From Cristatella mucedo (Eukaryota > Bryozoa > Phylactolaemata > Cristatellidae), in assembly GCA_009760855.2 (NCBI GenBank), contig WPIO01000011.1, positions 5,372,001 through 5,436,000 of the forward strand: DNA of 64,000 nt, written 5' to 3'. Under the pieces are notes generated by a model. It had not been told where the DNA came from. It saw only the letters and a program-made list of their open reading frames with translations, and searched no databases. Positions 1 to 31,264 of this stretch are shown in pieces. Position 1 is the first letter of the stretch, and every line of letters starts with the position of its first letter. Made by a program: the position numbers and the translations under genes.

Positions 1-1900
1 AGATAGACAAGATCAGGGAGTCTATCCCTAGAGTTGCAGTGTCTCCCTGGAATCCAGTCCATCAATACCGTGCAGCACCAGCATGTCTACATTCAAGGAG
101 GCCACGCGTGACCTCATCCTGAAGTTCATATCATAATCAATGAAGACAATTAATCCTCTGTCTAGACCATGTTCCCACTGTCCTGCTTCTACGATGCATA
201 GATCTGCTGCTGTAATGCATAACTAACATTATAAATATATCATTAGCCTTAGGTCACATCCCAGCACCAACCAAAAAGACTGCAATCGGGCCACAGCTCA
301 TGAAAGCAACACTAGACCAAGAAAACTTTGGAAACTTTCACCCAGGCTCCATTTTACCGTTCCTATCAAGAGTACCGGCACAAGTCGTGGCAGACCATCT
401 GAACTCATATATTGAAACTCCAAACCTTGCTTGTAAGTTTCAGTCTGGTTTCAGAGCTAATCACTCCATAGAGTCAGCATTGCTTCGGGTGTATAACAAC
501 CTACGTAGGAATGCTGACTTAGGTAGAGAATCTATGCTTGTTTTTCTCGATCTTTCGGCAGCTTTTGATACTACCGATCACCAAGTCCTTCTTGAGCGCC
601 TCTCGTCTCGTGTGGGCATTACTGGCACTGCATTGCAGTGGTTCAGGTCTTATCTAAGTGGGAGGCTCCAGAGTATTGACGTGAATGGACAAAGATCATC
701 CGAGGTACCTCTGAAATATGGGGTACCTCAGGGCTCCGATCTAGGTCCGGTTCTTTTCATGGTTTATACTCTCCCTCTTGCTGATTTGATTGCCAAGCAC
801 AATCTAGGCTTTCTCTTCTATGCAGATGACACTCAGTTGTACCTTTGCTTTGATCACTCCCTGCCCTCGAGCACGGTGAATTTCTCAACTCCCTTGCTAC
901 ATGTTTTAATAACACCTGCACATGGATGGCAGCAAACTTTCTTAAATTACATGATGATAAAACTAGCTTACTAGTTATGGGAAAACCACGTGTGATTCAA
1001 AAATTGGAAAATCTAACGCTCAAATTGGCTCTCCCAAAATCTTTTATTAAATCTGAATGACATCAAAGTGTCTTGTTCTAAAGTGACCGTTCACTAGACG
1101 ACCACATCAGCTCAATAGTCAAGTCGGACTACTTTCAGCTACATGACATTGCTAAAATTCGGGCTTTTTTGGACAGGGACACCACATCGAAAATGGTCCA
1201 TGAATTTGTGACATCCCGTCTCGACTTTTGTAACTCACTGCTTGCCGATCTATCGGCCTGTGCACTCAGGCGCTTACAGCTTATGCGAAACTCTATAGCT
1301 GGGCTTGTCTGTCCTGAGCATTGCAGTTGCCCCACCATGCCACTTCTAGCACACTTGCACAGGCTCCCATTCAAGCAGAGAATTGACTTCAAGGTTTTAT
1401 CACTCACTTTTAGGTTCCATTCTTTGGCCCCAGCCTACCTATCAGATCTACTGCCACCTGCTTTTCTGAATCAAATTGTTTACCTACACCTCGTGCGAAC
1501 CTCAGATCCTTTGGAGACCGTGCCTTTAGTTCGTAGGCTCCCAAAGCCCGGAACTCATTTCCTACTGGTGTTACGACATCCTCTGACTTGACGACATTTA
1601 AAAAGAAGCTAAAACCACGTCTATTTATCACAGCATTTAGTGGGCCCATGCGATTCGTCCTTGTGCTTATCTGTGCTGACACTGTGCATGCTGCCACTAA
1701 CCAAATTTGCACGCTGACCCTGTGCATGTCATCCTTAACTATAATATGCTTGTTGAAATTGAGCGTGCTACCGCTAACCATTCGACCATGCTTCCTTCGC
1801 ACCAAATGTAAAGTGCCGAGAAAGAAATTGAGTTCTCTGAGGATGCTATACGTATTATTATTATTATCGTATTATGTTTTTATTATTATTAAAGACTATA
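1..1900 (+). mobile_element. CR1/L2-like LINE (family 1), decayed, 5' end outside window
   Basis: Non-LTR retrotransposon fragment. The frame at 300-974 holds reverse transcriptase motifs in order: a LDLSAAFDT block, GVPQGS, and the catalytic FYADDTQLY. The frame at 1169-1591 holds the thumb and C-terminal part (LDFCNSLL, KQRIDFKVLSL). The two frames are separated by indels and stops, so the copy is dead. The 3' end has a short stem-loop (about 1806-1850) followed by an ATT-rich tail, the terminus shared by all family 1 copies here. The first 150 bases match 63511-63660, which lies in the linker upstream of the reverse transcriptase. Placement in the CR1/L2 group rests on motif style, not on a tree. 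Confidence 0.88.
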
Positions 1901-2935
1901 CTTTTTCTTTATAAGTAATTATATCATTACAAAATATTTGTCAAAGTTGGCAGACATTATAATTGGCTGTTAAACTATAAATTTATTCTCTCTGACAAAA
2001 TACCCCAAATGTGTCCGTCTATTTAAATTACATTCCTTCAAATTATTTTCTTTTACGCTTTCATAGCCGTGCTTTTATTCTGCGCTGTTGTCGGGTTACG
2101 GCCAGGTCTATCTTGACAGGCGGCTATTTAGACAGGCACCAGTGGGACACGCTTGGCGAAGCGAGGCAGCTTGGGATGAGCGACGATCAGCACGCAACTG
2201 TGAGCCAGCGTATTTTGATAAATGTAGGATAGATAAGTAGACACTCTTAGTTGGAAACAAAATTTAGACAACGTATGACTGAGGAGAAGACGAGAGGAGA
2301 AAGAAAATCTCTGCCTAGCCCTGGCGGTGGGCTGGGTAAGGAATGACGTAACTAAGGAGCTGGCGGTCGCCGCGTCAGCCAGACCGATGGAGGAGTGAAG
2401 GTGGGCTGGCAATCACTTGCATCAGCTCAACATGCTGACCGATTATTCGAAGAAAATGCACTCTGCTTCGCGCAAAGAAAGCGGAACTACTGGCAGCAGC
2501 TTCGACTGTACTAACGTGGAGGTTCCGCTGAGCTGCCGCTGGCGGCCACGTGAGCATCTCTGTAGGCGACCGATCACGGATTCCTATAGGAGCGAAGGCC
2601 CACACTGATCTACATACGGTTGCTACCAAGCCCAGATGCGACTAGAGGGTTCGTGAATAGCCGAGCAAATAGAATCGAGCCTGGCCTTACTTATGGGACT
2701 ACGAGGAACCAGACAGAATCCCTCTCCTGTCGGTATCCTCGGTGTAACTTGTCCCGATGCTTTAGCGATGCTCTTCCAGATATTGTGCTTTTAGCAAACT
2801 AAAAGAAAACAAACTCACCCAACTACAAGCGCGACGGAGTGCAAGATCCGTAGGCCTACGACAATGCTCCAGAGGCAAGAATTGCAGAGATGAGAGAAAT
2901 TGAACCAAGTCATGCGCCTAAAAGAGAATCTTAGC
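1901..2935. other. Intergenic, nothing recognised
   Basis: Only short frames without recognisable domains. Both strands are open for 60-95 codons around 2375-2629, but composition and lack of family resemblance give no support for a gene. Confidence 0.5.
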
Positions 2936-3092
2936 TAATATAACAGCCTCATTTGTTTAGCGGCAGACGAGCCTTATTGGCTATCACCACCGCTTGGAGC
3001 TGGCAATAAAGAATTGCCCGACTGCAGAATTCGAACCCACGACCTCGGTAGTGAAGGGCAGAACCTCACTCCTGGGCTATCACGGCCCACCT
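2936..3092 (-). repeat. tRNA-derived SINE, family 2
   Basis: Read on the minus strand it begins with a tRNA-like head with a B box (GGTTCGAATTC type), followed by a body with TTTATTGCCAGCT, GGTGATAGCC and GGCTCGTCTGCCGCTAAACAAATGAGGCTG. The same body occurs near 22.6, 41.2, 41.8, 44.7, 56.9 and 62.3 kb. It is non-autonomous and presumably mobilised by a LINE. Confidence 0.7.
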
Positions 3093-3149
3093 AGAGACGA
3101 CCTAGTACAGCGCCGCTCCGGGCGTGTGAAGTCGCCTGCCTCAACTGAC

Positions 3150-3228
3150 TTACTCTTAAGTGTCACCTCCACTTGGTCTGTGTGGCTTTTTGCAGCAACA
3201 GATGGAGGTACATGCATGAGAACATGCT
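3150..3228 (+). repeat. Short LINE family 2 3' fragment
   Basis: Resembles the end of the elements at 31.3-31.8 and 36.3-36.8 kb (a GTGGCTTTGTG...AG..ACAG..GGAG..ACA pattern). Short and diverged. Confidence 0.4.
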
Positions 3229-3244
3229 GAGTTCTCCTCCTACC

Positions 3245-4589
3245 TATTAGAGAAGACCTCGGGAGACATCCACAGACCTATTAAAGGCCGGTTTTGTAAA
3301 CCAGCGTGAGTGGGAGCTACTTTCGCCTAGCCTTCAAAAGCGTAGTGACGTGATGGGTGGATGGATGATTTACTGACTTCTCACAGCCCCCCCCCCCCCC
3401 CGAGCGTCGGGAGGACACGAGCAGATCCGACAGCCTAGCCCTTGACTTCGGCGCAACACTGCTCCCATCCGTAAAGCCGAGGATAACTTCCCAGGCCGAA
3501 GCTACAGCTCCGCTAGCTACTGTTCTGGTTCAATGAATTGCCGGAGGCAAGACATCCAGGTCTTGGTAGTGGCCCTTACTCATACTTCTGCCGGCCTGGC
3601 TCTAATGGATTGCTAAGAAGCCTTGATGGCAAGCGATTTCGCTACGTGCAGAGCAAAACAAGCTCTTCGTCGCCGCCCGAATTCTCCTCCCTAAAAGACC
3701 TGCAGCATTTCACTAAGTAGCAAAAACTGCTCCGTTCTACAGAGTGGGTACAATCGGTCGCACGGCCCTCCCCGTGAGGCCTAGCGCACACCCAAGAAAT
3801 GAAGCCTGCATGGTTACAAAAGTATCGTGGGCATTTGACAAACACCTTTCGTCAACTGAGGTCGTCTGGAGATTATATGGCACGAGCGAGACGATCTTGT
3901 GTTAAGAGAAACTCGCCCGCTGCTGGCCAGGCGCCGGTACTCGCAGCATTCGCCGAGTCCTCTGCGTTGGGCTGTCTGATTGCTGATAAAGTGCAGCTTC
4001 ATATCAGGCGGGGCAAATCTTTAAAGCCTAACAAGCGCAGGCCTTCCTCCTCGCGAGTCTCAGCTAGCCAGCTTTGAGACCTTGTTAGCTTAAACTGTAT
4101 GGGCTGACGCTCTGACGGTACGCACGCGACGGTACACAAGCGAAGAAATGCAGGAACCGCGATGGGGCTTCAACACTATTATTGTATTCAGTACGTGTAT
4201 TATACACCCTCATTAAACCATTTCCCAATAAACCGACATGGCCAATAAACCAGCGGCCATAAACTCCACCGGCCTATACACTCATAGCACGGCAATAAAA
4301 CAACGGCACGACGCATAAAAAATCACATAAACCAAGACCGAAGCATCTAGGATGATTCGTCTAGTAGCGGTTAAAACAGTCTTGTGATTTTCGAAAGTGT
4401 CACCGGTGTAACTGAACATATCTTGGGTAAACATACCGTTTGAGGGACATGTGTGGGCGCAGTTACCGCCAATATCTAGATAGAAATGGTTATTCTGCAC
4501 GCGCCGCAGCTCAGAAAAGGCTCTGTCTGCAGCCCCGACGAATTTCGCGAACAATCTGTGTGTACTCTTTGAAGATGACTTTTGGCTCG
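3245..4589. other. Intergenic, no gene recognised; contains a 15-C run
   Basis: No domain or splice-supported exon seen. A homopolymer of 15 C lies at 3387-3401. Short repeated AATAAACC/GGCC words occur near 4210-4265. Confidence 0.5.
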
Positions 4590-4903
4590 GCGAGCACAGC
4601 GAGCTCCGAGGAAGTCAAGTCTGCCCGCTCGCGCCCGCGCAGCGTAGCACAAAGTCGCGAGCGCACGGATGCAATGGACCGCATGTCGCCTCGCTCGCTC
4701 GCTCCCAGCCCACGCCTGCCGCCCACGCCCACTCCGCGCGCCTGCGCTCCGCGCTCGTCCTACCCGAGCTGCTGCTGCCGCCGCACACCATTACATTGAT
4801 TGGGTCGTGGCGTGCGACCTTATTTTTCTGCCGTAGGGGCCATTGTACCGGCGATTTCCCGCCTGTGCACTTCGCTGGCATCCATCGCTGTCTTAGCGTC
4901 GAA
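4590..4903 (+). promoter_or_regulatory. CpG-rich IMPDH promoter and 5' UTR
   Basis: Very GC- and CpG-rich DNA immediately upstream of the IMPDH start, rising around 4620 and continuing into exon 1 and early intron 1. An inverted CCAAT box (GATTGGG) sits near 4797-4803. No convincing TATA box. This is typical of a housekeeping promoter; the transcription start cannot be placed from sequence. Confidence 0.55.
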
Positions 4904-24026
<19,123 letters not shown>

Positions 24027-24194
24027 GTGAGCCTCTGTCCCGCCAACCCACCTTGTCCGCTGCGGCAGAGCTTGCCCAACTCTACGCCTTCTCTTTGGCA
24101 CGCAATGGCGGCGACCGCCTCGGCACGCGATGTTCGGCAACCGGAAGTAGCCTGCAATCATGTCCGCTTATTGTACCCTTTGCTGCAACTGCAG

Positions 24195-24215
24195 CTCGTG
24201 CCTCGAGGAAATTGA
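24195..24215 (+). CDS. Candidate IMPDH terminal exon, option 1
   Basis: Acceptor CTTTGCTGCAACTGCAG in phase 0, then LVPRGN and a stop. It does not resemble the usual animal ending EKRLF, so this is only a candidate. Confidence 0.3.
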   Translation, partial: LVPRGN

Positions 24216-24280
24216 ATTGCATTGGCATGCATGCACTTTGCGTTTAGTTTTGCCTATTCTGCCAAGTTCTCCTTTTCTAG

Positions 24281-24286
24281 TCGTAA
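24281..24286 (+). CDS. Candidate IMPDH terminal exon, option 2
   Basis: The strongest local acceptor (TTCTCCTTTTCTAG) is followed by TCG TAA in phase, giving ...SYS-stop. An ATTAAA motif at 24376-24381 could serve as its poly(A) signal. Also lacks EKRLF. Confidence 0.3.
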   Translation, partial: S

Positions 24287-24597
24287 GCTAGTGATTGCAT
24301 TGTAATGGCGGCGAGCTGAAATACCCCATATTTCTTTGCATACGTTTCAAATTGTGCCTGCTGAGACCGGAAGAGATTAAAAGCAGTCGCTGCAGTAATT
24401 TTGAAGTTTAACCATTTTTGACACTATAAATTCGTATAGTAAGGCAGCCACCGTTGGATGACGCTTGTGTTAGTAGAGTTTGCAGCAATATGAAAGAGGT
24501 AAGAAAAAGTGCGAGCTCTTAAAATGCCTCGACCAGGCCAGAAACAAGCTGCTGCCAGGTGCGTAAACATGAGATATAATATAATTTAAGTACTTAC

Positions 24598-24708
24598 ACG
24601 GTTGGTTTTGTTTCCACCGAGAGGTTGCAGTAAAAGCCATCCACACGGCGCTCATTGGCATTGATCCCTCTAGGGAGCTCCTTAAGGAGGCTGTCTGCTT
24701 GCTTGCAC
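24598..24708 (-). other. Possible minus-strand exon, unidentified
   Basis: A 111-bp open stretch bounded on the minus strand by an acceptor (CATCTTACAG) and a consensus donor (GTAAGT). It encodes 36 residues including LLKELPRGINANERRVDGFY and CNLSVETKPT. Composition looks protein-like, but I do not recognise a family and see no partner exons. A 12-base word around the donor recurs near 29160, so it may belong to a repeat. Confidence 0.25.
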
Positions 24709-25084
24709 CTGTAAGATGTGTCAGTCAGGGTCATTTCAAGTCACCTTCCACTGGCAATGTTCCACGCATCGACAAAGAAAAACTTACGTGCGGTTGACAA
24801 ACTGCAAACGTGACATATTCTGAATCGATCGCACAGTGAAAGCTGTTCACCTCAATTCCTACAGGCTATTGCGATAGCCTGAGCAAAAGTGGCATAGTTT
24901 GATAGTGCGACGCCAGAAAAAAGTGGACTATGGCTGAGTACCTGCCATGCCGATCAGCTTGCAAGGCTTGAGAAGTCGATTTCGGCCATACTAGTTAGCA
25001 TCGTGGGCCATTCGGCAAAATTTTAACCCAAACTCCTGTCGGTGCTTTATATTTAGGTTGTGTTTGCAATTTTTCAGGCTTTGG

Positions 25085-25412
25085 TCACTATCCAGTAGCT
25101 TACTTAAACCCTTTGGATACCGTGCAATCAGTATCGATGCTCCCGAAGCCTAGAACTCCCTGCTGACATGACGACATCACCTGGCATAGCGACTCTTATA
25201 AGGAAGCTAATCAGCACGCCCGCTCAGGGTCCCAGCTTCTGCTCCATTATTGTCTCCTTCGCGCGCCTGCTGCATGTGCTGAATTTGTGCTTTTTTTTAT
25301 CCCTAACAGTAGATTTGCTTCCTCGGCAGTGTTGGTAAAGTGTGTAGAAAGTGCTATGCAAATACTTTATATCTTATTATTGATAGCTGGTAGCTACTCA
25401 TTATTATTATCT
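25085..25412 (+). mobile_element. Diverged LINE family 1 3' fragment
   Basis: Contains the CCGTGCA...GCTCCCGAAGCCTAGAACTCCCT block seen in the other copies and ends in a degenerate AAGTG...TATTATT tail, directly upstream of the next LINE copy. Confidence 0.65.
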
Positions 25413-25466
25413 CTTGTCGGTTGTTCGGTTTGCCCTATACGCAAGTGGTAAGTCTAGTCTCGCTGT

Positions 25467-26945
25467 GCTTGCTAAGTAAGTTCCAGTCTGGCTTTGGAGC
25501 TAATCACTCCACAGAGTCAGCATTGCTTCGGGTATACAACGACCTACTTAGGCATGCAGACCTGGGTAAAGTGCCTCTGCTTGTTTTGCTCGATCTTTCG
25601 GCAGCTTTTGATACCATCGATCACAAAGTTCTTCTAGAGGGCCTCTTATCTCGCCTGGGCATCACTGGCATTGCTCTACAATGGTTCAGATCATATCTCA
25701 GTGGGAGACTAGAGTATTGACGTGAATGGACAAAGATCGTCCGAGGTACCTCTGAAATATGGGGTACCTCAGGGCTCCGTGCTAGGTCCGGTTCTTTTCA
25801 CGGTTTATACTCTTGCTGATGTGATTGCCAAGCACAATCTAGGCTTTCACTTCTATGCGGATGACACTCAGTTGTACCTTTGCTTTGATCCCTCCCAGCC
25901 TTCGAGCACCTCAAACTCTCTCAATTCACTTGCTGCATGTATTGATGACATCCGCACATTGATGGCAGCAAATTTTCTAAAACTAAACGATGATAAAACT
26001 AACTTGCTAGTTATGGGCAAACCCAGTGTGATTCACAAATTGGCAAGGCTGAAGCTCAAAATCGGCTCTGCCAGCATATCTCCCGTTGAATCAGCTCGAA
26101 ATCTAGGTGTCATATTCCAAAGCGACCTCTCGTTAGACGACCACATCAGCTCCACAGTCAAATCTGTCTATTTTCAGCTTCATAACATTGCTAAAATTCG
26201 GGCTTGTTTAGATAAGGGTACCACATCTAAGTTGGTCCATGCATTCGTGACATCCCATCTCGACTTCTGCAACTCACTGCTTACTGGCCTACCAGCATGT
26301 ACGATCAGGCGATTGCAGCTGGTGCAAAACTCAGCAGCTAGGCTTGTCTGTGGTGAGCATCGCAGTTGCCACATTACACCACTTCTCGCCGACCTGCACT
26401 GGCTACCAGTCAAACAACGGATCGACTTTAAGGTCTAGTCGCTCACTTTTAGGTCACTCCATCCTTTGGCTCCAGCCTATCTCTCAGATCTACTCCCCCA
26501 TCAGGCCAAGCATCGTACCACCCGCTTTTCGAAATCCAAGAGTCTACAGATACCTCGTACAAACCTCAAATCCTTTGGAGACCATGCATTTAGTTCGTAT
26601 GCTCCCAAAGCCTGGAACTCCCTCCCGACCTGTGTCAGAACATCCCCTGACCTGACCACATTTAAAAAGAACTTAAAAACGCCTATTTAGTACAGCATTG
26701 AGTGGGTCTCTGTGATTCGTCCTTCAGGTGCTTATGCGTGTTGACACTGTGCATGCTGCCACTAACCACATTTGCATGCTGACCCTGTGCATGTCACCCC
26801 TAACCATGTTATTAATTTTGTTTGTTTATCAAGAATGATATTACTCACCATTCAATTGCATTTCACTTTGCAGCAAATGTAAAGTGCCTAGAGAGAGATT
26901 GAGTTCCCTGAGGGCGCTTTATCAAGTGCATTATTATTATTATTA
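25467..26945 (+). mobile_element. CR1/L2-like LINE (family 1), 5'-truncated, best-preserved reverse transcriptase
   Basis: Frames 25421-25720 and 25722-26438 together cover most of the reverse transcriptase: FQSGFGANHSTESALLRVYN, LDLSAAFDTIDH, QWFRSYLSGR, GVPQGSVLGPVLF, FYADDTQLY, NLGVIF, LDFCNSLL, NSAARLV, HWLPVKQRIDFKV. Compared with the copy at the left edge, a 2-bp deletion near 25710 shifts the frame, and a stop follows RIDFKV at 26437. The 3' end has the family stem-loop (26879-26920) and an ATT tail to 26945. No endonuclease domain is present, so it cannot move on its own. It is the youngest-looking copy in the window. Confidence 0.93.
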
Positions 26946-27327
26946 AAAATGGCTTGCTTATGGTCAAGTCATACTTCTAAAGCAAACAGTCTCGCTTCTG
27001 TTGCAGATTCGAGAAGCGACTATACTGAAGATGCAGATCTGACGACGACAGCAGTTGATGATGTTGTTGAAACGACAAGGTGCATGCCGGCCCTGTTTCT
27101 TGTTTGGGCAGCCAATAGAACCTTCTAGGCGAGCACGGTGAACTGAACCGTTATAGATCTTCACGGTAGCTATGGTGCTGTAGTCCGAAGAACCGGCTGG
27201 CACTGCCCCGGTCACTTTGCTATAGTGCTTGTTGTCTGGTTTCTCCACCTTGCCACAGACATATTGTCAATATAGATGTATATTCTTTCACGATCGGCGT
27301 TTCTCACTTGCTGTACTTCGTTGATTC

Positions 27328-27395
27328 GCCATGGTTTGACTCAGAGGTAAGGTGCTCGCCATTGACTACCGAGGTTGTGGACTCCAGCCCTGTGG
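27328..27395 (+). repeat. SINE family 2 head fragment
   Basis: Resembles the tRNA-like head (GTAAGGTGCTCGCCATTGACTACCGAGGTTGTGGACTCCAGCC). The body is missing. Confidence 0.45.
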
Positions 27396-27960
27396 CATCT
27401 GCGAAGTATAGAGATTCGAGTTTTTCTATGGTTCTATAGAAGTGAATTATATTATTTTTAATATGACCCCTCCCAAAGTGTGATCGGGCTCATTTTAACA
27501 GGGCTGTGGGGCTTGGGACTTGTTGCCACTCGTTCCGAATGTAGAGTCAAAATCTACCTGAAGAAAGTTACCGGTTTCATTTAAAGGAAGCAGATCTTTA
27601 GCCGGTCCTTAACATTTGAATGGGAGATGGGCTGAAGTGGACTGCCACCAACAGAGCAATTGAATTGAAGCTTCTCGACCATGTGGGGGGAATATTCTGG
27701 AAAGGAAGCACCGTAGTTAGCAGCATTCGCAAAGATAGCGTCAACGTATAAAAACCGTGGAAGTGAGTTCCACGTCTGTGACCCGTAGGACGAAATATGC
27801 GTTGCCACAGTCGTGAAGCGAAATCGAAGTTTAATCGCTAATTTATCGTCCTGAGAGCATCTGGCGTCAACGGGAAAAGTTGGTGGGACTGGCGGTTCAG
27901 CCAAGAAGGAATGTGTTGGCCAAGGCCATTCTTAGAGGTCATCGAGATATTATTGGCCTG

Positions 27961-28140
27961 TATAATAATAATACATTTGTTATAGCGCTGTCAGTGAACT
28001 CTTTCTAGGCACTTTACATTTGCTGCAAGGGAAGCACAATCTAATGGTTAGTGGTAGTGTGCTCAATGACAACCAGCTTAAGATGGTTAGAGGTGACATG
28101 CACAGGATCGGCATGCAAATATGGTTAGTGGCAACACACG
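27961..28140 (-). mobile_element. LINE family 1 3' end
   Basis: Reversed ATT tail, stem-loop remnants and the GGTTAGAGGTGACATGCACAGG and CAGCATGCAAAT.TGGTTAGTGG blocks shared with 8.9, 33.5 and 38.8 kb. Confidence 0.8.
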
Positions 28141-28299
28141 AATTGGCTGTTTGACTGGGAGTCATCTGAACTCCATTAGCTGCCCAACCTTCAGATATTG
28201 TATTGAAGACGTTTGCCAAATGTAGCCTTAATCGCAAGGTAATAGCACCGTCGGAGACCTATACGTCAAAAAGGCATTCGAGGAATTAGCTACAGAATT

Positions 28300-28446
28300 A
28301 ATATAATAATAATTCATTTGTATAGCGCCCTAAGAGAACTTTATCTCTATTCAGGCGCTTCACATATGCCTCGGGGCTTGAGCCCACGACCTCAGCCAGA
28401 CCTTGGTCAGGGCGAGCAACTTAACCGCTGGGCCAAACCAACTCGG
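28300..28446 (-). repeat. tRNA-derived SINE, family 1, with LINE-like tail
   Basis: On the minus strand: tRNA-like head (GAGTTGGTTTGGCCCAGCGGTTAAG), B box GGCTCGAGTCC-like (here GGGCTCAAGCCC), then a tail GAAGCGCCTGAATAGAGAT...GGGCGCTATACAAATGAATTATTAT that copies the LINE family 1 3' hairpin. Confidence 0.8.
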
Positions 28447-28887
28447 CAACATGGTGTGCTCCCAAGTTGAGTCTCGAGCGTTATATCGGAAATGCCATCT
28501 CTCCAGGGGCTTCTTGTTCACTGCACTGGCACTATCAAGGGCTGCTTTTATCACTTCGCGAAGAAATTAGTACCCACTTCACCAATGGCGTAGAAGTTGG
28601 CTTACTGTAATTTGCTACTTGGCGAGCTGTCCAACGCATCGTTTAAGTCGTTCAGAAACTCTCGAACAGGGCTACCCGAATTGTGGAGAGGAGCAGCTGA
28701 TTTGGGTGTGAGTCAGTCATCCCGTTGCTTAATGGCTCGTTGCCCTGGCTCCCTGTGGATCAGGCGATGCGATTCAAGACAGGTGTGCATCATTTTACCA
28801 GTATCATGCTTCTGCCCAGGCATACTTCGACACTTAACTAGCCAGGTTAATGAGTCCAATTGTACAAGGTTTTTTTTAATCCGTAAG

Positions 28888-28981
28888 GTACGAGCAGCAC
28901 ACTGTCAGTGGACTCGCTTCGCAAGAGTCATAGTAGTTCCTTCACGGAAGACAACGCTGGGCCATCTTGCCTCTTGACGGA
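28888..28981. repeat. Dispersed repeat R, copy 2
   Basis: Second copy of the sequence at 22344-22437; origin not recognised. Confidence 0.55.
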
Positions 28982-28989
28982 TTTTAATT

Positions 28990-31157
28990 GGTAGAGATAA
29001 CAGCAGCTTTAATTCTCCAACGGCGGCTCAACACCATCGTTGGAGGTCTTGTCTGTCGTGTTTCTCTGCACTAGAATTGTGTTGCCAATACGTATAGAGG
29101 TCGGCAAACGACTTCTAAGACCGGCGTGATGACATTCGTAATGAGGGTTACTTACACGGTCGTAAGTAGATTTTGCATGGCAAAGTGGGCGAACCAGCGC
29201 TCATGAGACAATTATGTCAACCTCCTTTGAAGACATGCACAAAGCAGATAATCAAAAGGATACGATACGAAACGCCTTCAAGTAAAAAAGTATTAACAAG
29301 CCAGGTGCGAAAAATAAGCTGCATATCAGTACCTTGCCGCCTTGACTTTTTCTTCATTTTCGTGACAGCCCCGAGTTACTGTGCTAATGAAAAAATCCTT
29401 GCTCGTTACTTGTCCAAGGGTTAACCATGGTTGCCTGGTTTACTAGAGAGACCTCACGGTCGATGTTAACTAATAGCCGATTTTCGGTTAAGTTTATGTG
29501 TGGGTGTGTGTGTGTGTGTGTGTGTGTGTGTTTCTGTATGTGTGTGTCTGGATGTGTGTCTGGATGTGTGTCTGTATGTGTGTGTGATCAGTCGGAGCAC
29601 ACCCGAGGACATTATGAACAACAACAGGCTGTGTAATAGAAATCGCCAGAAGTCACACGACAGCTTGACGCCATCCTTGCCGGCCTTAGCCCCGTAGAGC
29701 ACTGAAAATCGCTCACTGTATTCCGATGAAAGGCTGTCGGAAGAGGCAGGTGCCACAGTCAAAACCCAATACCATGGAATATAAATGTAGTCTGCTCTGA
29801 GAGCTGCTGCATTTCACTTTTCGGAGCTCCAAAGCTGCCGTTGTGTAACAGTCGATCCGGCGGCGGCTGCTCACGTGGGAATCTCACGGAGACACAGCGG
29901 GCGCACTTGCTCGGTAAATGAGACCCTGCTTTATTCCTCTCAACGGGCACATATATGAGAGCTCGATCAATCGCAGCAGACGACACCGAAAACAACCTTC
30001 ATTAGTGGCCTGACGCTGCGCTGCTTCAATGGCTTAACTTTTGGCCACAGGTGAGGCGTGTGCACTAGTGTCCGGCGCTTCGACAATTACAGCAGAAGCC
30101 GCAGGCGCACACAACACTAATAGTACATCAACCTGCAAACATATGACGCCCGACGGTCAATTTACTGCTTAAATCAACAGCTGTCTACTACAATAGACGA
30201 GCTGTAGGCGAGCTCCATGTCACTGTAATAAGAGGCGGGACATTGATGCTGCAAGAAGCCAGCCTGCTGCTTGGGTCGCAGAACTTCGCGCTCTTTTTCC
30301 TAGTAAATAGAAAGACGTGTACAATTGTAGATAGGCTTGCAATGCAGCAATAGTCTGCTTGCGTAGCCAAACGTTTAAAAAATGTTTGGGTCACCTGTCA
30401 ATGTCAAATTTCGTTCAGTTTCGTTGAGCAGCGAAAGTGACATTACCGTCAAAAAACATGCGTCGTGTTCCGTCATTGGCTACGGTTGCCGTTCGATCTC
30501 CCTTAGCTATCGAGGACGCACAGGGAAGCAAGAAGCCAAAAAGTCACACCCAGCGATACACATCGGGCCGTGACAAATCGGCAACCCGACCGACCTACGT
30601 CTTGCAAACCAATCGTCAGTCACACTGCTGGGCTCAAATTTCTCTAGGGATCAAGAGGCCTGCACATTTAAGCTGCTCCAGATCAGATGCAGATCAGCCA
30701 GCTCAACTAGGGTTCCACGGATGTCGAGGGAAAGTAAGTCAGCAGCGCCCTACAATAACTTAGCTGGCTGATTCTCCTAAGCTCCTCCTAAGGAATGCTA
30801 GGCCCACAAGCTAGCCGTAGCTCACCGGTTGTGAAAGCCAGAGAAGCTTTTCCATTAATCCTTAACGCCCGTAGCACTACCAAGGCTTAGACTAATTAAA
30901 TTCGGGATGTCTAAGCTTTAGTCTGTTAAATCAATACCAACGATACATCGGACATAACTTGGTCCCCAAATTCCACAAATCGTAACACGATGCTAAGTCT
31001 AGCTCCTAAAAGGCTCTGCACGGGTGGATTTGTCCTTAAATGGTAGTGATTAATTTCGATACTCTGCCACCAGCAATTTTGGGAAACCTGAAGCTCCGAA
31101 CCACAAGTGTGCCCACCGAAAACTTCTCTCCCTTTCTTGACGCAAGAAAATCCGGAC

Positions 31158-31160
<3 letters not shown>
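28990..31160. other. Intergenic, no gene recognised
   Basis: Contains a (TG)n tract at 29503-29585. Short frames only. At 29760-29995 (minus) a frame with an AATAAA and TATA-like words suggested an LTR, but no flanking target duplication could be shown. Confidence 0.45.
29503..29585. repeat. (TG)n microsatellite, interrupted
   Basis: TG repeats with TCTGGATG/TCTGTATG interruptions. Confidence 0.95.

Positions 31161-31248
<88 letters not shown>
31161..31248. repeat. (CT)n microsatellite
   Basis: About 88 bp of nearly pure CT. Open frames of Ser-Leu or Arg-Glu repeats crossing it are artefacts. Confidence 0.97.
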
Positions 31249-31253
<5 letters not shown>

Positions 31254-31264
31254 ATTCGTATATC

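Noticed and set aside
4796-4903. Upstream in-frame ATG extending IMPDH by 36 residues
   Set aside because: The extension is not conserved in the family, while MADYLISGG at 4904 is the known N-terminus with a good start context.
29850-30118. Solo LTR on the minus strand (TATA-like, AATAAA, GTTGTGT...ACACAAC ends)
   Set aside because: No target-site duplication and no second copy in the window; too weak to list.
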